NCBI GenBank assembly: GCA_934277985.1
Contig: CAKQWF010000003.1
Span: 248,001-312,000, forward strand
Source: an uncultured Oxalobacter sp.
GTDB taxonomy: Bacteria > Pseudomonadota > Gammaproteobacteria > Burkholderiales > Burkholderiaceae_D
DNA: 64,000 bases
Direction of reading: 5' to 3'
Positions within the stretch are counted from its first letter, which is position 1. Every line of letters begins with the position of its first letter. Position numbers and translations under genes: made by a program. A model generated the notes under the pieces. The model saw only the letters and a list, made by a program, of their open reading frames with translations. It did not search any database and was not told the origin of the DNA. Shown here one piece after another: positions 17,729-27,587 of the stretch.

Positions 17729-18745
17729 TTATATCCGGCTATTTTTGTCAAGATACCACTCAACCGTTTTGACGATACCGGTATCGAAATTCTCATCCGC
17801 CTTCCAGCCCAGTTCCTTCGTCAGCTTCGTCGCGTCAATCGCATAACGCAGGTCATGTCCCGGTCGGTCCGTCACGAAGCTGATCAGGTCGGCATATTTC
17901 CCTTTCTTTCTCGGTTTTTTTTCGTCGAGTATCCGGCATACGGCTTGTACGATTTCCAGATTGTTCCGCTCGTTGTGTCCTCCGATGTTGTAGGTCTCTC
18001 CCGATTTTCCTCTGTGGTATATCAGGTCGATTGCCTTGCAGTGGTCCAGTACGTAGAGCCAGTCCCTTACGTTCTGGCCGTTTCCATAGACGGGGATCGG
18101 TTCTTCCGCAAGGCATTTCCGGATGATGGTCGGGATCAGTTTTTCGTCATGTTGTTTGGGTCCGTAGTTGTTGGAGCAATTCGAGGTAGTGACGTTCATG
18201 CCATAGGTGTGGTGGTATGCCCTGATGATGAAGTCGGAGCCGGCTTTGCTGGCGGAGTACGGACTGTTCGGCGCATAGGGGGTCGTTTCGGTGAAGTATC
18301 CGGTTTCTCCCAGTGTTCCATAGACTTCGTCTGTGGAGATGTGGTGAAAGCGGCAATCTTCATATCCTGCACGATATTGTCCTGGCACTATCATCCAGTG
18401 CCGGCGTGCGTTTTCGATGAGGTTGAAGGTTCCCATCACATTTGTTTCCATAAAGGCTTTCGGTCCCTTGATGGAGTTGTCGACATGGCTTTCGGCCGCG
18501 AAGTGGATGACGCCCCGGATATCGTGTTGTCTGAATAATGTCTGTATCAGCGCTTCGTCGCAAATATCACCTTTGACGAATGTGTAATTCGTCATGCTTT
18601 CGCATTCCGTCAGGTTGTCAAGGTTTCCTGCGTAGGTCAGCTTGTCCAGGTTGATGATGTGGCAGTCCGGATATTTCTCCGCAAAATACGGTACGAAGTT
18701 GGAGCCGATAAAACCTGCACCTCCGGTCACCAGAATGGATCTCAT
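17729..18745 (-). CDS. rfbB: dTDP-glucose 4,6-dehydratase
   Basis: 338 residues. It converts dTDP-glucose to dTDP-4-keto-6-deoxyglucose with bound NAD+, the second step to dTDP-L-rhamnose. Rossmann motif is VTGGAGFIGSNFV; the active-site region HHISTDEVYGTLGETGYFTE carries the Asp/Glu pair and PYSASKAGSD carries the catalytic Tyr-Lys. The start shares ATGA with the rfbD stop. A diverged fossil of the same gene lies at 16518-16822. GC content is higher than in the flanking glycosyltransferases. Confidence 0.97.
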   Translation of the reverse strand: MRSILVTGGAGFIGSNFVPYFAEKYPDCHIINLDKLTYAGNLDNLTECESMTNYTFVKGDICDEALIQTLFRQHDIRGVIHFAAESHVDNSIKGPKAFMETNVMGTFNLIENARRHWMIVPGQYRAGYEDCRFHHISTDEVYGTLGETGYFTETTPYAPNSPYSASKAGSDFIIRAYHHTYGMNVTTSNCSNNYGPKQHDEKLIPTIIRKCLAEEPIPVYGNGQNVRDWLYVLDHCKAIDLIYHRGKSGETYNIGGHNERNNLEIVQAVCRILDEKKPRKKGKYADLISFVTDRPGHDLRYAIDATKLTKELGWKADENFDTGIVKTVEWYLDKNSRI

Positions 18746-19581
18746 TTGCTCTCTCCCATTTGTTTCAAGACATCTGCCAGCGCTTCGCGCCAGTGCCGGA
18801 TCTTCACATTGAAATCCCGTCTGATTTTCGCCTTGTTCAATACACTGTAATAAGGCCGTTTGGCCTTTGTCGGATAACCATCGCTGCCTATCGGATTCAC
18901 TTCACACGACAATCCCGCTATTTCCATGATGGCGACTGCAAAGTCATACCACGAACAAACGCCCTCGTTCGTATAATGATAAACCGCTTTTTGCCCTGAC
19001 CGTATTTGCGGCAATATCGCCACGATCGCTGCCGCCAGATCGCCTGCAAACGTGGGCGACCCGATCTGGTCATATACGACATTCAAGCTCTGGCGTTCCT
19101 TGCCGAGCCGCAACATCGTTTTGACGAAATTGTTGCCATGGGCACAGTAAACCCATGCTGTCCGAATGACAACGGCAGTATCGGCATGCGCCATGACCGC
19201 CTGTTCGCCCTCAAGCTTGGTCTTGCCATATACGGAAACCGGATTCGTCATATCGTCTTCGACGTACGGTATATGATGAATACCATCGAATACATAATCG
19301 GTCGAAATATGAATGATGCATTTTCCGTACTTGGCCAGCCATTTCGCACCGAGATGATTGGCCAGTTCCGCAGCTTCCGGCTCGTCTTCCGCCTTGTCCA
19401 CGGCGGTATAGGCGGCACAGTTGATGACCCCCCTGAATGAACGTATTTCGAAAAACCGTTTGACCGCATTTTCGTCGGATATATCGAGTTCCGCACGATC
19501 GACATAAACGGCATCGTCACCCAGCAAACATTTCAGCTCCGTTCCTAGCTGACCATCCGCACCTGTCACCAGCCACATCAT
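18742..19581 (-). CDS. rfbD: dTDP-4-dehydrorhamnose reductase
   Basis: 279 residues, an extended SDR enzyme that makes dTDP-L-rhamnose with NAD(P)H in the last pathway step. Motifs are WLVTGADGQLGTELK (cofactor binding), NCAAYTAVDKAEDEPEAA and HISTDYVFDG, and the catalytic PVSVYGKTKLEGEQ. Two Met codons begin the frame (19581, 19578); the first overlaps the rfbC stop as ATGA. In the rfbA-rfbC-rfbD-rfbB order. Confidence 0.96.
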   Translation of the reverse strand: MMWLVTGADGQLGTELKCLLGDDAVYVDRAELDISDENAVKRFFEIRSFRGVINCAAYTAVDKAEDEPEAAELANHLGAKWLAKYGKCIIHISTDYVFDGIHHIPYVEDDMTNPVSVYGKTKLEGEQAVMAHADTAVVIRTAWVYCAHGNNFVKTMLRLGKERQSLNVVYDQIGSPTFAGDLAAAIVAILPQIRSGQKAVYHYTNEGVCSWYDFAVAIMEIAGLSCEVNPIGSDGYPTKAKRPYYSVLNKAKIRRDFNVKIRHWREALADVLKQMGESK

Positions 19582-20156
19582 GCTTTCCCTGCTGCAAAAT
19601 AATGAAACGCCGGGGACTGGCTATATGTCCTGAAATCCGGAGCCTGTCTGTCCTTGTCGGAAAGGAGCGCTTTTTTCATATCAATACGCCAGTCGATCGC
19701 CAGTTCCGGATCATCGAATCGCACACTGCCCTCATGAGCCGGCGCATAGAAATTGTCGCATTTATAGGCAAAAACCGCCGTTTCGCTCAATACGCTGAAA
19801 CCATGACCGAACCCGCGCGGTATCAACAACTGCCGGTGATTGTCTTCGGACAGCTCGACCGCAACATGCTGGCCGTATGTCGGTGAACCTGCACGCAAAT
19901 CGACGACGATATCCAGAATCGTCCCTTGCAATGCCCTGACCAGCTTGGCTTGTGCATAATCGCCTTTCTGGAAATGGATGCCGCGAATCGTGCCATAAGA
20001 CGACATGGACTGATTATCCTGCACAAACGTGTAATGAAGTCCTGCCTTTTCAAACGCATTGCGGTTGTAACTTTCATAAAAGTAGCCGCGCGCATCCCTG
20101 AAGATCGTCGGCTCGATGATATAGACGCCATCCAGCGCTGTTTCAATAAGGTTCAT
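19578..20156 (-). CDS. rfbC: dTDP-4-dehydrorhamnose 3,5-epimerase
   Basis: 192 residues, cupin-fold RmlC. Conserved residues are seen in FRDARGYFYESYNRNAFEKA, QDNQSMSSYGTIRGIHFQ (catalytic His) and DIVVDLRAGSPTYGQH, then LLIPRGFGHGFSVLSETAVF. It epimerises C3 and C5 of dTDP-4-keto-6-deoxyglucose. It overlaps rfbA by 14 bp and shares ATGA with rfbD, so the four genes are tightly coupled. Confidence 0.96.
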   Translation of the reverse strand: MNLIETALDGVYIIEPTIFRDARGYFYESYNRNAFEKAGLHYTFVQDNQSMSSYGTIRGIHFQKGDYAQAKLVRALQGTILDIVVDLRAGSPTYGQHVAVELSEDNHRQLLIPRGFGHGFSVLSETAVFAYKCDNFYAPAHEGSVRFDDPELAIDWRIDMKKALLSDKDRQAPDFRTYSQSPAFHYFAAGKA

Positions 20157-21033
20157 GACGTTCCCTGTAAACTTTTTTCAGATATTCCTTGTAGCTTGAT
20201 CCATCTTTCATCGCTTCGATCAGATGCATCATTTGTTTATCATCTATATATCCCATCCGATAGGCGATTTCCTCAATACAGGCAATTTTCAACCCCTGGC
20301 GTTGTTCTATCAACCCGATAAAGGTCGATGCTTCCAGCAACGAAACCGGGGTACCTGCATCCAGCCAGACATTGCCGCGGCGCATGGGAACCACGCTCAT
20401 GCGACCTTCTTTCAGGTACATATTGTTCAGGTCGGTGATTTCCAGCTCGCCCCGCGCGGATGGCACCAGTTGACGTGCCTTTTCCACCACATCGCCTGGA
20501 TAAAAGTACAGGCCGACCGAAGCATAATTGGATTTGGGTTTTTTTGGTTTTTCCTCAATCGAAATCGCCTTGAAATTCCTGTCGAATTCCACCACCCCGA
20601 AGCGTTCCGGATCGGGTACATGATAGGCGAAAATAGTCGCCCGGGTTCCTCGGTTTCGATTGACTTCCTTCTTGAACTCCGGCAACGCCTCCAGCATCCG
20701 GAAGATATTGTCGCCGAGAATCAGACAAACATCGTCGTTGCCGATAAAGTCCGCACCGATGGTGAAGGCCTGCGCGATTCCCTTCGGCTCCGGCTGAACG
20801 GCATACTGGATACGCAAACCGAATTTTGCGCCATCCCCGAACAGCTTTTCGATATTCGGCGTATCCTGCGGTGTGGAAATGATGAGGATATCCCGGATAT
20901 CGAACAACATCAGCGTGGACAGCGGATAATAGATCATCGGCTTGTCATATACCGGCAACAGCTGCTTCGACATGACCTGCGTCAGTGGATACAGACGGGA
21001 ACCACTACCGCCTGCCAGAATGATGCCTTTCAT
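20143..21033 (-). CDS. rfbA: Glucose-1-phosphate thymidylyltransferase
   Basis: 296 residues. It forms dTDP-glucose from dTTP and glucose-1-phosphate, the first committed step to dTDP-rhamnose. The signature MKGIILAGGSGSRLYPLT opens the protein; KQLLPVYDKPMIYYPLS, LILGDNIF and WLDAGTPVSLLEAS follow. The ATG at 21033 has a good ribosome site (GAGAGGAA). It is the first gene of the rfb operon, and an 80-bp spacer separates it from the DUF115-like gene upstream. Confidence 0.97.
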   Translation of the reverse strand: MKGIILAGGSGSRLYPLTQVMSKQLLPVYDKPMIYYPLSTLMLFDIRDILIISTPQDTPNIEKLFGDGAKFGLRIQYAVQPEPKGIAQAFTIGADFIGNDDVCLILGDNIFRMLEALPEFKKEVNRNRGTRATIFAYHVPDPERFGVVEFDRNFKAISIEEKPKKPKSNYASVGLYFYPGDVVEKARQLVPSARGELEITDLNNMYLKEGRMSVVPMRRGNVWLDAGTPVSLLEASTFIGLIEQRQGLKIACIEEIAYRMGYIDDKQMMHLIEAMKDGSSYKEYLKKVYRERHEPY

Positions 21034-21113
21034 GGGATTCCTCTCTATCGTTTATTTTGTAGTCTTTTACATACGCCATGTACGTCCGACGCACTTATCA
21101 CATTGCCACTTTA

Positions 21114-22013
21114 TCATCCAATCAGATCAAAGTCATGATAGGGAATCACTGAATAAGGTAATTTGGTTACTGGAGAGCAGTTGAAAATCCTGTATTCATG
21201 CTGTTCATACCATGCAGCCGCCAGTTTCATGAAAGGCAGAATCAGCTCGTCATAATCTCTTAAAAGTCCTGTGCGTATCTTGTCCTGTCCGCTTTCATAG
21301 AAACGCGGTTCGGTTTCCGCATTGCCGATATCCAGCCCCAGCAGATAGACGTTCTGCACCTTCATGAAAGCGGCCAGCTGGATACCTGCACTCATGACGG
21401 TACCGGCACGGAATACGCCATGTGTGGGCTTGTCGAATTGCGAAAGGTTATACGTATCGACACCCAGTTTTCCATGAAAATCCTGATTCTTTTCGTGCAA
21501 GAGAAAAATCCTGTTTCTCCGGATGATGTCCGGCCGTTCGAACGCGATTTCCTTGATAGCAGGAAAGGTCAGAACCATGTTGGTTCCGTCGGGTACGCTG
21601 GCCAGCAAATCAAGCCGCTTCCTGCAAAAAAGTTCGTCCACGACCAAAACGCATAAAGGATGCAGACCTGCATCCTTTATCAATGTCACAGCACCATTGA
21701 GCAATATGGTATTTTTATTCGCCAGCTTGTCGATTGCCTGTTTTCGGATAGACGGCCCGCTACCGATGATGAAAAGCTCATCTGATGGTACCTTCAGATC
21801 GTTCGGCAAATCATAAAGAGACAACGACCGGCACAAAAAGTCCGTCCGGTCGAACAGGTCGTAATGCAGCGGCATTTCCTCGTAAAGTGGTTCAGCCCGG
21901 ATACCTTCCAGATAATGGATCAGTTCCGTATCCTTGGAATAGCCCGCTTTTGCGAACAACCGCTTCAGATAGCTGCGACGCATCCTGCGAAAAAACTGCC
22001 CCATGCCACTCAT
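21114..22013 (-). CDS. DUF115 / sialyltransferase-like glycan protein
   Basis: 299 residues. The core DELFIIGSGPSIRKQAIDKL, LLNGAVTLIKDAGLHPLCVL and later THGVFRAGTVMSAGIQLAAF resemble the DUF115 group (flagellin-modifying Maf and MptE-like proteins) and the related GT42-type fold, where the GxGPS loop binds a nucleotide-sugar. The basic N-terminus (MRRSYLKRLFAK) could contact membrane. Context in the rfb region suggests a glycosyltransferase for surface polysaccharide. Exact activity is not recognisable. The gene has moderate GC and lies just upstream of rfbA. Confidence 0.6.
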   Translation of the reverse strand: MSGMGQFFRRMRRSYLKRLFAKAGYSKDTELIHYLEGIRAEPLYEEMPLHYDLFDRTDFLCRSLSLYDLPNDLKVPSDELFIIGSGPSIRKQAIDKLANKNTILLNGAVTLIKDAGLHPLCVLVVDELFCRKRLDLLASVPDGTNMVLTFPAIKEIAFERPDIIRRNRIFLLHEKNQDFHGKLGVDTYNLSQFDKPTHGVFRAGTVMSAGIQLAAFMKVQNVYLLGLDIGNAETEPRFYESGQDKIRTGLLRDYDELILPFMKLAAAWYEQHEYRIFNCSPVTKLPYSVIPYHDFDLIG

Positions 22014-22246
22014 TGCTATTTGCCCTTCCTGACCAATTAAATCACAAAGTTATTGCTATTTTCAGATTTTACGATTGCCAGACTATAGGAAATTAGGAAA
22101 CGTAGCATTTCAATAGAACCAGCATCTACAAATGAAATTTTCAGCATAAAACAAAGAAATACAACAAGAATAAATAAAATTATACAGAAACACCAAATCC
22201 ATTTAATTTTTTATGACATATAACAGATTAACAAATCCCAATAAGT

Positions 22247-23980
22247 TTAATGCTGCGCTTTTTTGATTATTGAATATAAATCCATATTATTTTTTTTGAT
22301 TCGCTTCAACAATCTTGAAATTTTCCCTCTTTTTCCATAATATGTTCCATCTATTGCCTTTCTCTTCACAAGAGGAATACCCAGCGAAACATAGTCCAAC
22401 CCAAGACTTCCTGCACCAGTCATTGACAAGTCTGCCACTGTATCATATATATATCCTCTTTTTTCTAGAAAATCTGTTAATTCAACCTCATAATTTAGTA
22501 TGACTTCTCTTACATCATCATGGCGTTTAACCGAAAGAAGAAAATTGACAAATTCAGGATCTGAAATAACTCGTTTCTTGAATACAAGAAAGAAAGACTG
22601 GATATGATTTTTTACAACAAAATTCCTGCTAATCCCCCAAAAATCAACTTTCTTTTTTCTTTCAAGCATCGATAAAAAAAGCGACTGAAATGAAAAAACA
22701 GGGCCATAACAAGAATCATTACACAAAATCAACTCATTAACCGAACCGAGCAAGTTATTTGCAATAATATAGCTCATCCCTATTTTATATGAACCAAAGT
22801 CATATTCACCATGCCTATGACAATCAACATAAATAACATAAGGTTCAATCTTTTTCAATTCCTCCGGAAAAATAGGATTATCACAAACAAAAATGATTCC
22901 ATCAACCACTTTCTTCAGTTCACGTAAATAATAAACAACAAATTCATCCACAACACCATTTGGATTAAAAGATGCAAATACAGCAATTCTCCCAGTTCGA
23001 AAAGCAAATGTTCCGAAAGAATGTTTTAAATTTACACATCTCCTATCAAAAACCAAATCAACATGGGTTCGATAACCCATAAGCAAATCCGCCTTTGATA
23101 TTAACAACTCTTTATAAATTGGATGCAGATTGAACTTTTCAATCTTTCTTTCTGACACCCCAAGAATTGCCAATTTCTCAGAAAGCATTATGACTTCATT
23201 AGTCTTGCAAACCTGTCTCAAAATCCACCAGTCACTCAACAATTCATTCGGCGAATTCAAATCACATGACAACAAAATTTCTCTATCTATCAATAAACAA
23301 GAAAGCGAGGAAAGACAATTCCTCTTTCTCCATTGTTCATCAGACAAACGATTTACCCGCTTAAACAGCAATTTTCTATCTTTTATTTTTTCAACTTTTA
23401 TTAACTCATGATAAACACTTTTACCAGCGACAAAAGCGTCATTAAAAATTACATGAGGATAATTATACCTTGCAAGCGCTTCGACTCTTAACAATAAATT
23501 ATCATCTACAAATTTATCACCACTTTCACAAAAAGCGACATATTTTCCTGTCGCGCTTCTCAAACCATCCAGAAAATTACTTCCATCAAAATAAATTACA
23601 TTTATTCCATATTTTGACACCAATTGATCCACTTGCCTTTTTGCATCATATGATACAATAATTTCAAAATTCCTGAATGACTGTTTTAAAACGCATTTCA
23701 ATGCGTTCAAAAACTCCACATTGTTACTCCATTCAATCAAGACGCTTATTTTTACAGGTTCCTTGTTTTCATACCGATCCTCAATACATACCGGTGTAAA
23801 ATTTTCAACCATATTCTTTACACTCAAGCCGTTTGAGTCGTAAATCGGCACACCGAAGAAACAGTATTCCTTCCATCCTTCAAGAGAACATGTTATTTTC
23901 TTGAATATCGTGATATTGAACAGATTATAGATTTTTATCGTAATACCACCTATTTCTATTTTTTTCTTTTCAAACAGCAT
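22247..23980 (-). CDS. GT2 glycosyltransferase fused to RgpF-like domain
   Basis: 577 residues. Residues about 75-290 form a family 2 glycosyltransferase-like domain (VKISVLIEWSNNVEFLNALK, LKQSFRNFEIIVSYD and YVAFCESGDKF), but the usual DD/DxD acids are poorly conserved (SYD, ESGD), so this half may be weak or inactive. Residues about 330-577 match the RgpF rhamnan-synthesis family: VFASFNPNGVVDEFVVYYL, FVCDNPIFPEEL, LILCNDSCYGPVFSFQSLF and VDFWGIS. The start overlaps the upstream glycosyltransferase by 11 bp. Strongly AT-rich. The 233-bp spacer to the DUF115-like gene is AT-rich and appears empty. Confidence 0.78.
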   Translation of the reverse strand: MLFEKKKIEIGGITIKIYNLFNITIFKKITCSLEGWKEYCFFGVPIYDSNGLSVKNMVENFTPVCIEDRYENKEPVKISVLIEWSNNVEFLNALKCVLKQSFRNFEIIVSYDAKRQVDQLVSKYGINVIYFDGSNFLDGLRSATGKYVAFCESGDKFVDDNLLLRVEALARYNYPHVIFNDAFVAGKSVYHELIKVEKIKDRKLLFKRVNRLSDEQWRKRNCLSSLSCLLIDREILLSCDLNSPNELLSDWWILRQVCKTNEVIMLSEKLAILGVSERKIEKFNLHPIYKELLISKADLLMGYRTHVDLVFDRRCVNLKHSFGTFAFRTGRIAVFASFNPNGVVDEFVVYYLRELKKVVDGIIFVCDNPIFPEELKKIEPYVIYVDCHRHGEYDFGSYKIGMSYIIANNLLGSVNELILCNDSCYGPVFSFQSLFLSMLERKKKVDFWGISRNFVVKNHIQSFFLVFKKRVISDPEFVNFLLSVKRHDDVREVILNYEVELTDFLEKRGYIYDTVADLSMTGAGSLGLDYVSLGIPLVKRKAIDGTYYGKRGKISRLLKRIKKNNMDLYSIIKKAQH

Positions 23981-25148
23981 AAATGTATGACCTGTATATT
24001 TCCTCTACTCTATTGATTTCATTTTCTATAAAGAAGATCGGAGCTATCTCGTTGCAGGCATTCTCCCCCATATTCTTCCTATATGCAGAATTTTCAATCA
24101 GCCGCGACAGGCAGCTTACCCATTCTCCAGTATTATTCACAACAAAACCATTATGGCTGTTCTTTATTGCCTGAGAATATGGTTCTGTTGCCGAAACCAC
24201 CGAAGGAATCTTCAACATCGCCGCCTCAAATATTTTCAACTCGCTTTTAGAATTATTAAACTCATTGATTTGCAAAGGTGCTATATTTATATCCATCCCA
24301 TAAACATACCGAAGCAAGTCAAGATAATTCATATATCCGACCCTAATTACCCTACTGCGATATTTTTCAAATTCCTGTCTTATATTTAGCGGCCCTATCA
24401 GATGAATTTCCACGTTTTCATATTTTTCCAGAATTTCAAGCAATGCATCGGAACATTCCAGAAAATCGCCATCATGAGTGCCAGTCCCGGATTGATAAAC
24501 AATTTTTACCACATCTGAATTTTCTTTGTTTTGCTCAACCAGTTTGCTTGACGCCAAATATTGCTGATAGTTTATCGTATTCCTTATCACATATACGCTG
24601 TCATGGACATCTCTCAGCAGATTGGCGAGATATTCTGTCGTTGTCGTAACCGCAGAGCTGGATTTAATTATTGACCTGACATTATTTATTGTTTTTTCGC
24701 GATATCTTTTCTTTTGCAACAAATAATCATCAACGTCATAAATGACTGATTTTCCTGATGACCTGAAATTTGCAATTGTTTGCATAACATCATCATATAC
24801 GTCTTCATCTGTATCTCCGCTTCTGAATACAACAAGCAGATCGTACTGAGTTCTATTTTTTAATATATCTATATTGCTGTTATAGTATTTGTCGCCTATT
24901 ATATTTCTCTTCTCTAGCGCTTCTATAATATTATCAACACGATATCTTTCAGACCTTCCATCCGGGCAACCAACATAAAATGCTATTTTCAACAAACTAT
25001 TTTCATAAAAATTACACTCATTTCCTTTCCATAACCTGGAATACACTACCTCTCGTTTTATTTTAAGCCTTATTTTGAAACCCAACAAACGCAAAAGCCT
25101 ATAACTATTCTTGTTTTTTATTGAAAAAATATGTTCATAAAATTTCAT
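23970..25148 (-). CDS. Family 4-like glycosyltransferase
   Basis: 392 residues, GT-B fold. Key blocks are KIAFYVGCPDGRSERYRVDN, SVIYDVDDYLLQKK, VKIVYQSGTGTHDGDFLE (donor-binding half), VEIHLIGPLNIRQEFEKY and the GT4 signature region SELKIFEAAMLKIPSVVSAT. This combination is typical of GT4 proteins of O-antigen and capsule loci. It is the first gene of the AT-rich minus-strand cluster and overlaps the next gene by 11 bp. The donor sugar is unknown. Confidence 0.8.
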   Translation of the reverse strand: MKFYEHIFSIKNKNSYRLLRLLGFKIRLKIKREVVYSRLWKGNECNFYENSLLKIAFYVGCPDGRSERYRVDNIIEALEKRNIIGDKYYNSNIDILKNRTQYDLLVVFRSGDTDEDVYDDVMQTIANFRSSGKSVIYDVDDYLLQKKRYREKTINNVRSIIKSSSAVTTTTEYLANLLRDVHDSVYVIRNTINYQQYLASSKLVEQNKENSDVVKIVYQSGTGTHDGDFLECSDALLEILEKYENVEIHLIGPLNIRQEFEKYRSRVIRVGYMNYLDLLRYVYGMDINIAPLQINEFNNSKSELKIFEAAMLKIPSVVSATEPYSQAIKNSHNGFVVNNTGEWVSCLSRLIENSAYRKNMGENACNEIAPIFFIENEINRVEEIYRSYIYAV

Positions 25149-25254
25149 TAAGCGTCCCTACACAAATTATTGCATAAGAAAAATACCTGAATCAAAACCG
25201 TCTTCTATCTACAAAAATGCAAAGATATAGTGTATACTCCGGTACGTCATTATT

Positions 25255-25284
25255 TTGTCATTGACAGGGCAATTGCATTATAAA
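25255..25284 (+). promoter_or_regulatory. Candidate promoter of msbA
   Basis: TTGTCA (25255-25260), 18-bp spacer and TATAAA (25279-25284), about 60 nt before the msbA start. The region is AT-rich, so a chance match is possible. Confidence 0.4.
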
Positions 25285-25343
25285 TTTTACATCCCAATAC
25301 CGTCCTGCACATCATTCCAGAGATAAACGTAATTTTCCAACTG

Positions 25344-27152
25344 ATGCTTGAACAGCTCCGCAACTCCCCTTTCATCGTCAACTACCGCCGCATGTGGCCA
25401 TTCGTCAAGCCTTACTGGTTTCGTGCGTTGCTGGCCATGCTCATGTGTTTCCCGATCGGTTCCATGGATGCCGTCATCGCATGGTTCCTCAAACCTTACA
25501 TGGACATGGTACTGATCGAAAAAACAGCAGGTTCATCTCCATGGTTCGCGCCACTGTTCATTGTCGGTTTTACCGTACTGCAAGGTGGTATGACCTATCT
25601 GGTCACTTATCTGAATGTCTGGGTTGGTACACACATCACACAAGACCTCAAGACAGCACTGTACGACAAGCTGCTGTCTTTTGAAACCTCGTTCTTCGAT
25701 ACGCGCAACTCCGGTGACATCATGTACCGCTTCCACAACGATGCCGATGTCGCCTGTACCGGGCTGTTGAGCAACTTGCGCCTTTTCATTTCACGTATCT
25801 TTTCGTCACTCTCGCTCATCGGCATTCTTTTCTACAATTCCTGGAAATTGTCACTGATCGCCATCATTGTACTGGGCTGCACCTTCTATCCCATGACGCG
25901 GGTACGCAACCTGATTCGCTCGATCGTCAAGAAAACCATCGCTTCCGGTTCGCAAACCATGACGGTCTACAACGAAACGTTTGCAGGCAATCGCACGATT
26001 ACGGCTTACAACTTCCAGCCACAACAAAGGCAGAAATTCCGGGATATCATGAAATCGCTGTTCAAGCTCAACATCAAAATGACACAGCGTTCTTCATGGC
26101 TGTCACCGATGATGCATATTACCGCCTCAATCGGGATCGCCGCCACGATCGGATACGGATCGCACCTTATCCTGACCAACCAGCTGACACCGGGCGGTTT
26201 TGTTTCCTTTATCGCCGCCCTGCTGATGCTGTACACCCCCATCAAAAATCTGGGAAACAATTTCACTTCTGTCCAAGTCTCATTCATGGCGATTGAACGT
26301 GTCTTCGAAATTCTCGACACCACCCCTGCCATCCATGACAAGAAAGATGCCATCGAACTCAAGGCCGTCCGCGATACAATCGAATTCAGGAATGTCAATT
26401 TCAGCTATCGTCCGGATATACCGATTCTCAAAAACATCAACCTGAAAGTCAATGCAGGTCAAAGTATTGCGCTGGTCGGCAATTCAGGTGGCGGCAAATC
26501 CACCATTGTCAGCCTGATTCCTCGTTTTTACGATATCGATTCAGGCAATATTTTCATCGATGGTGTGGATATCCGTGACCTTACCCTGACCAGTCTGCGA
26601 GACCAGATCGCCGTAGTCTTTCAGGACAATTTCCTGTTCGCCGGTACGATTCGTGAAAATGTCAGCATGGGGAAACCGGATGCCACTGAGAAAGAAATAC
26701 GCAATGCGTTGGATATGGCATACCTGACCGACTTTATCGATTCCCTTGAAAACGGGCTGGATACCTACATTGGTGAACGCGGTATTCTTCTTTCCGGTGG
26801 ACAAAAACAACGTGTCGCGATTGCTCGTGCATTCATCAAGAACGCACCGATCATCATTCTGGATGAAGCGACATCGGCACTGGACAACAAATCGGAAGCA
26901 GTTGTTCAGAAAGCGATCGACAATCTGATGCGAAACAGAACTGTTTTCGTCATCGCGCATCGCCTGTCCACTATCCGCAATGCAGACAAAATCGTTGTCA
27001 TCAACCAGGGAGAAATCATCGAAACCGGTTCGCACAACGAATTGATGGAAATCGAAAACGGTGCATACAAGTCACTTTACAACGCACAGTTCAAAAACTC
27101 GGCCAAAAAGGACGATACCGCTTCTTCCGAAAACATGACACCGAATGCATGA
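25344..27152 (+). CDS. msbA: Lipid A export ATP-binding/permease protein MsbA
   Basis: 602 residues, an ABC half-exporter that flips lipid A-core across the inner membrane as a homodimer. Six hydrophobic helices lie in residues about 20-310, with FLKPYMDMVLIEKTAG near helix 1. The ATPase has Walker A ALVGNSGGGKSTIVSLIPRF, Q-loop VFQDNFLFAGTIRENV, signature LSGGQKQRVAIARA, Walker B IIILDEATSALD and H-loop VFVIAHRLSTIRNAD. It flanks the glycan island on the plus strand, consistent with LPS export. No lpxK follows in the window. A related drug exporter cannot be excluded, but length and context favour MsbA. Confidence 0.88.
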   Translation: MLEQLRNSPFIVNYRRMWPFVKPYWFRALLAMLMCFPIGSMDAVIAWFLKPYMDMVLIEKTAGSSPWFAPLFIVGFTVLQGGMTYLVTYLNVWVGTHITQDLKTALYDKLLSFETSFFDTRNSGDIMYRFHNDADVACTGLLSNLRLFISRIFSSLSLIGILFYNSWKLSLIAIIVLGCTFYPMTRVRNLIRSIVKKTIASGSQTMTVYNETFAGNRTITAYNFQPQQRQKFRDIMKSLFKLNIKMTQRSSWLSPMMHITASIGIAATIGYGSHLILTNQLTPGGFVSFIAALLMLYTPIKNLGNNFTSVQVSFMAIERVFEILDTTPAIHDKKDAIELKAVRDTIEFRNVNFSYRPDIPILKNINLKVNAGQSIALVGNSGGGKSTIVSLIPRFYDIDSGNIFIDGVDIRDLTLTSLRDQIAVVFQDNFLFAGTIRENVSMGKPDATEKEIRNALDMAYLTDFIDSLENGLDTYIGERGILLSGGQKQRVAIARAFIKNAPIIILDEATSALDNKSEAVVQKAIDNLMRNRTVFVIAHRLSTIRNADKIVVINQGEIIETGSHNELMEIENGAYKSLYNAQFKNSAKKDDTASSENMTPNA

Positions 27153-27374
27153 CAGGAAACCTGCTTTTCCCCGGACGATTGCAGGTTCTGTGATGCTTGC
27201 CGGTCAGAAAATGCCACCTGTTTGCACGCACAGTCTGTATGCCCTGCCTTCAGCCGGATCGACTTCGTCAGTTGCCCGTTGAGGCGTGAGCACACATTTG
27301 ACACACTTCAATCAAATTCAAGCCATACAAACTCGCGCATGGGTGAAAACTTCCTGTATAATTTTCTTTTTTCC

Positions 27375-27462
27375 GGAAGGGTGGCAGAGTGGTCTAATGC
27401 ACCGGTCTTGAAAACCGGCGATGTGCAAGCATCCGTGGGTTCGAATCCCACCCCTTCCGCCA
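27375..27462 (+). tRNA. tRNA-Ser (TGA)
   Basis: 88 nt with encoded CCA and a long variable arm typical of class II tRNAs. Acceptor GGAAGGG pairs with CCCTTCC, discriminator G. The anticodon loop CTTGAAA carries TGA at 27409-27411 on a CCGGT/ACCGG stem. Confidence 0.94.
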
Positions 27463-27587
27463 GTATCCCTGACAGCTTGCATTTCGGCGACAAATTTTCT
27501 CTCTTCTGTCACTGCATCATTACCTGCATAGCACACACCATGACGCATTTTTATCAGCGTCAGTCATGTGCCAATTGCATGCATACA

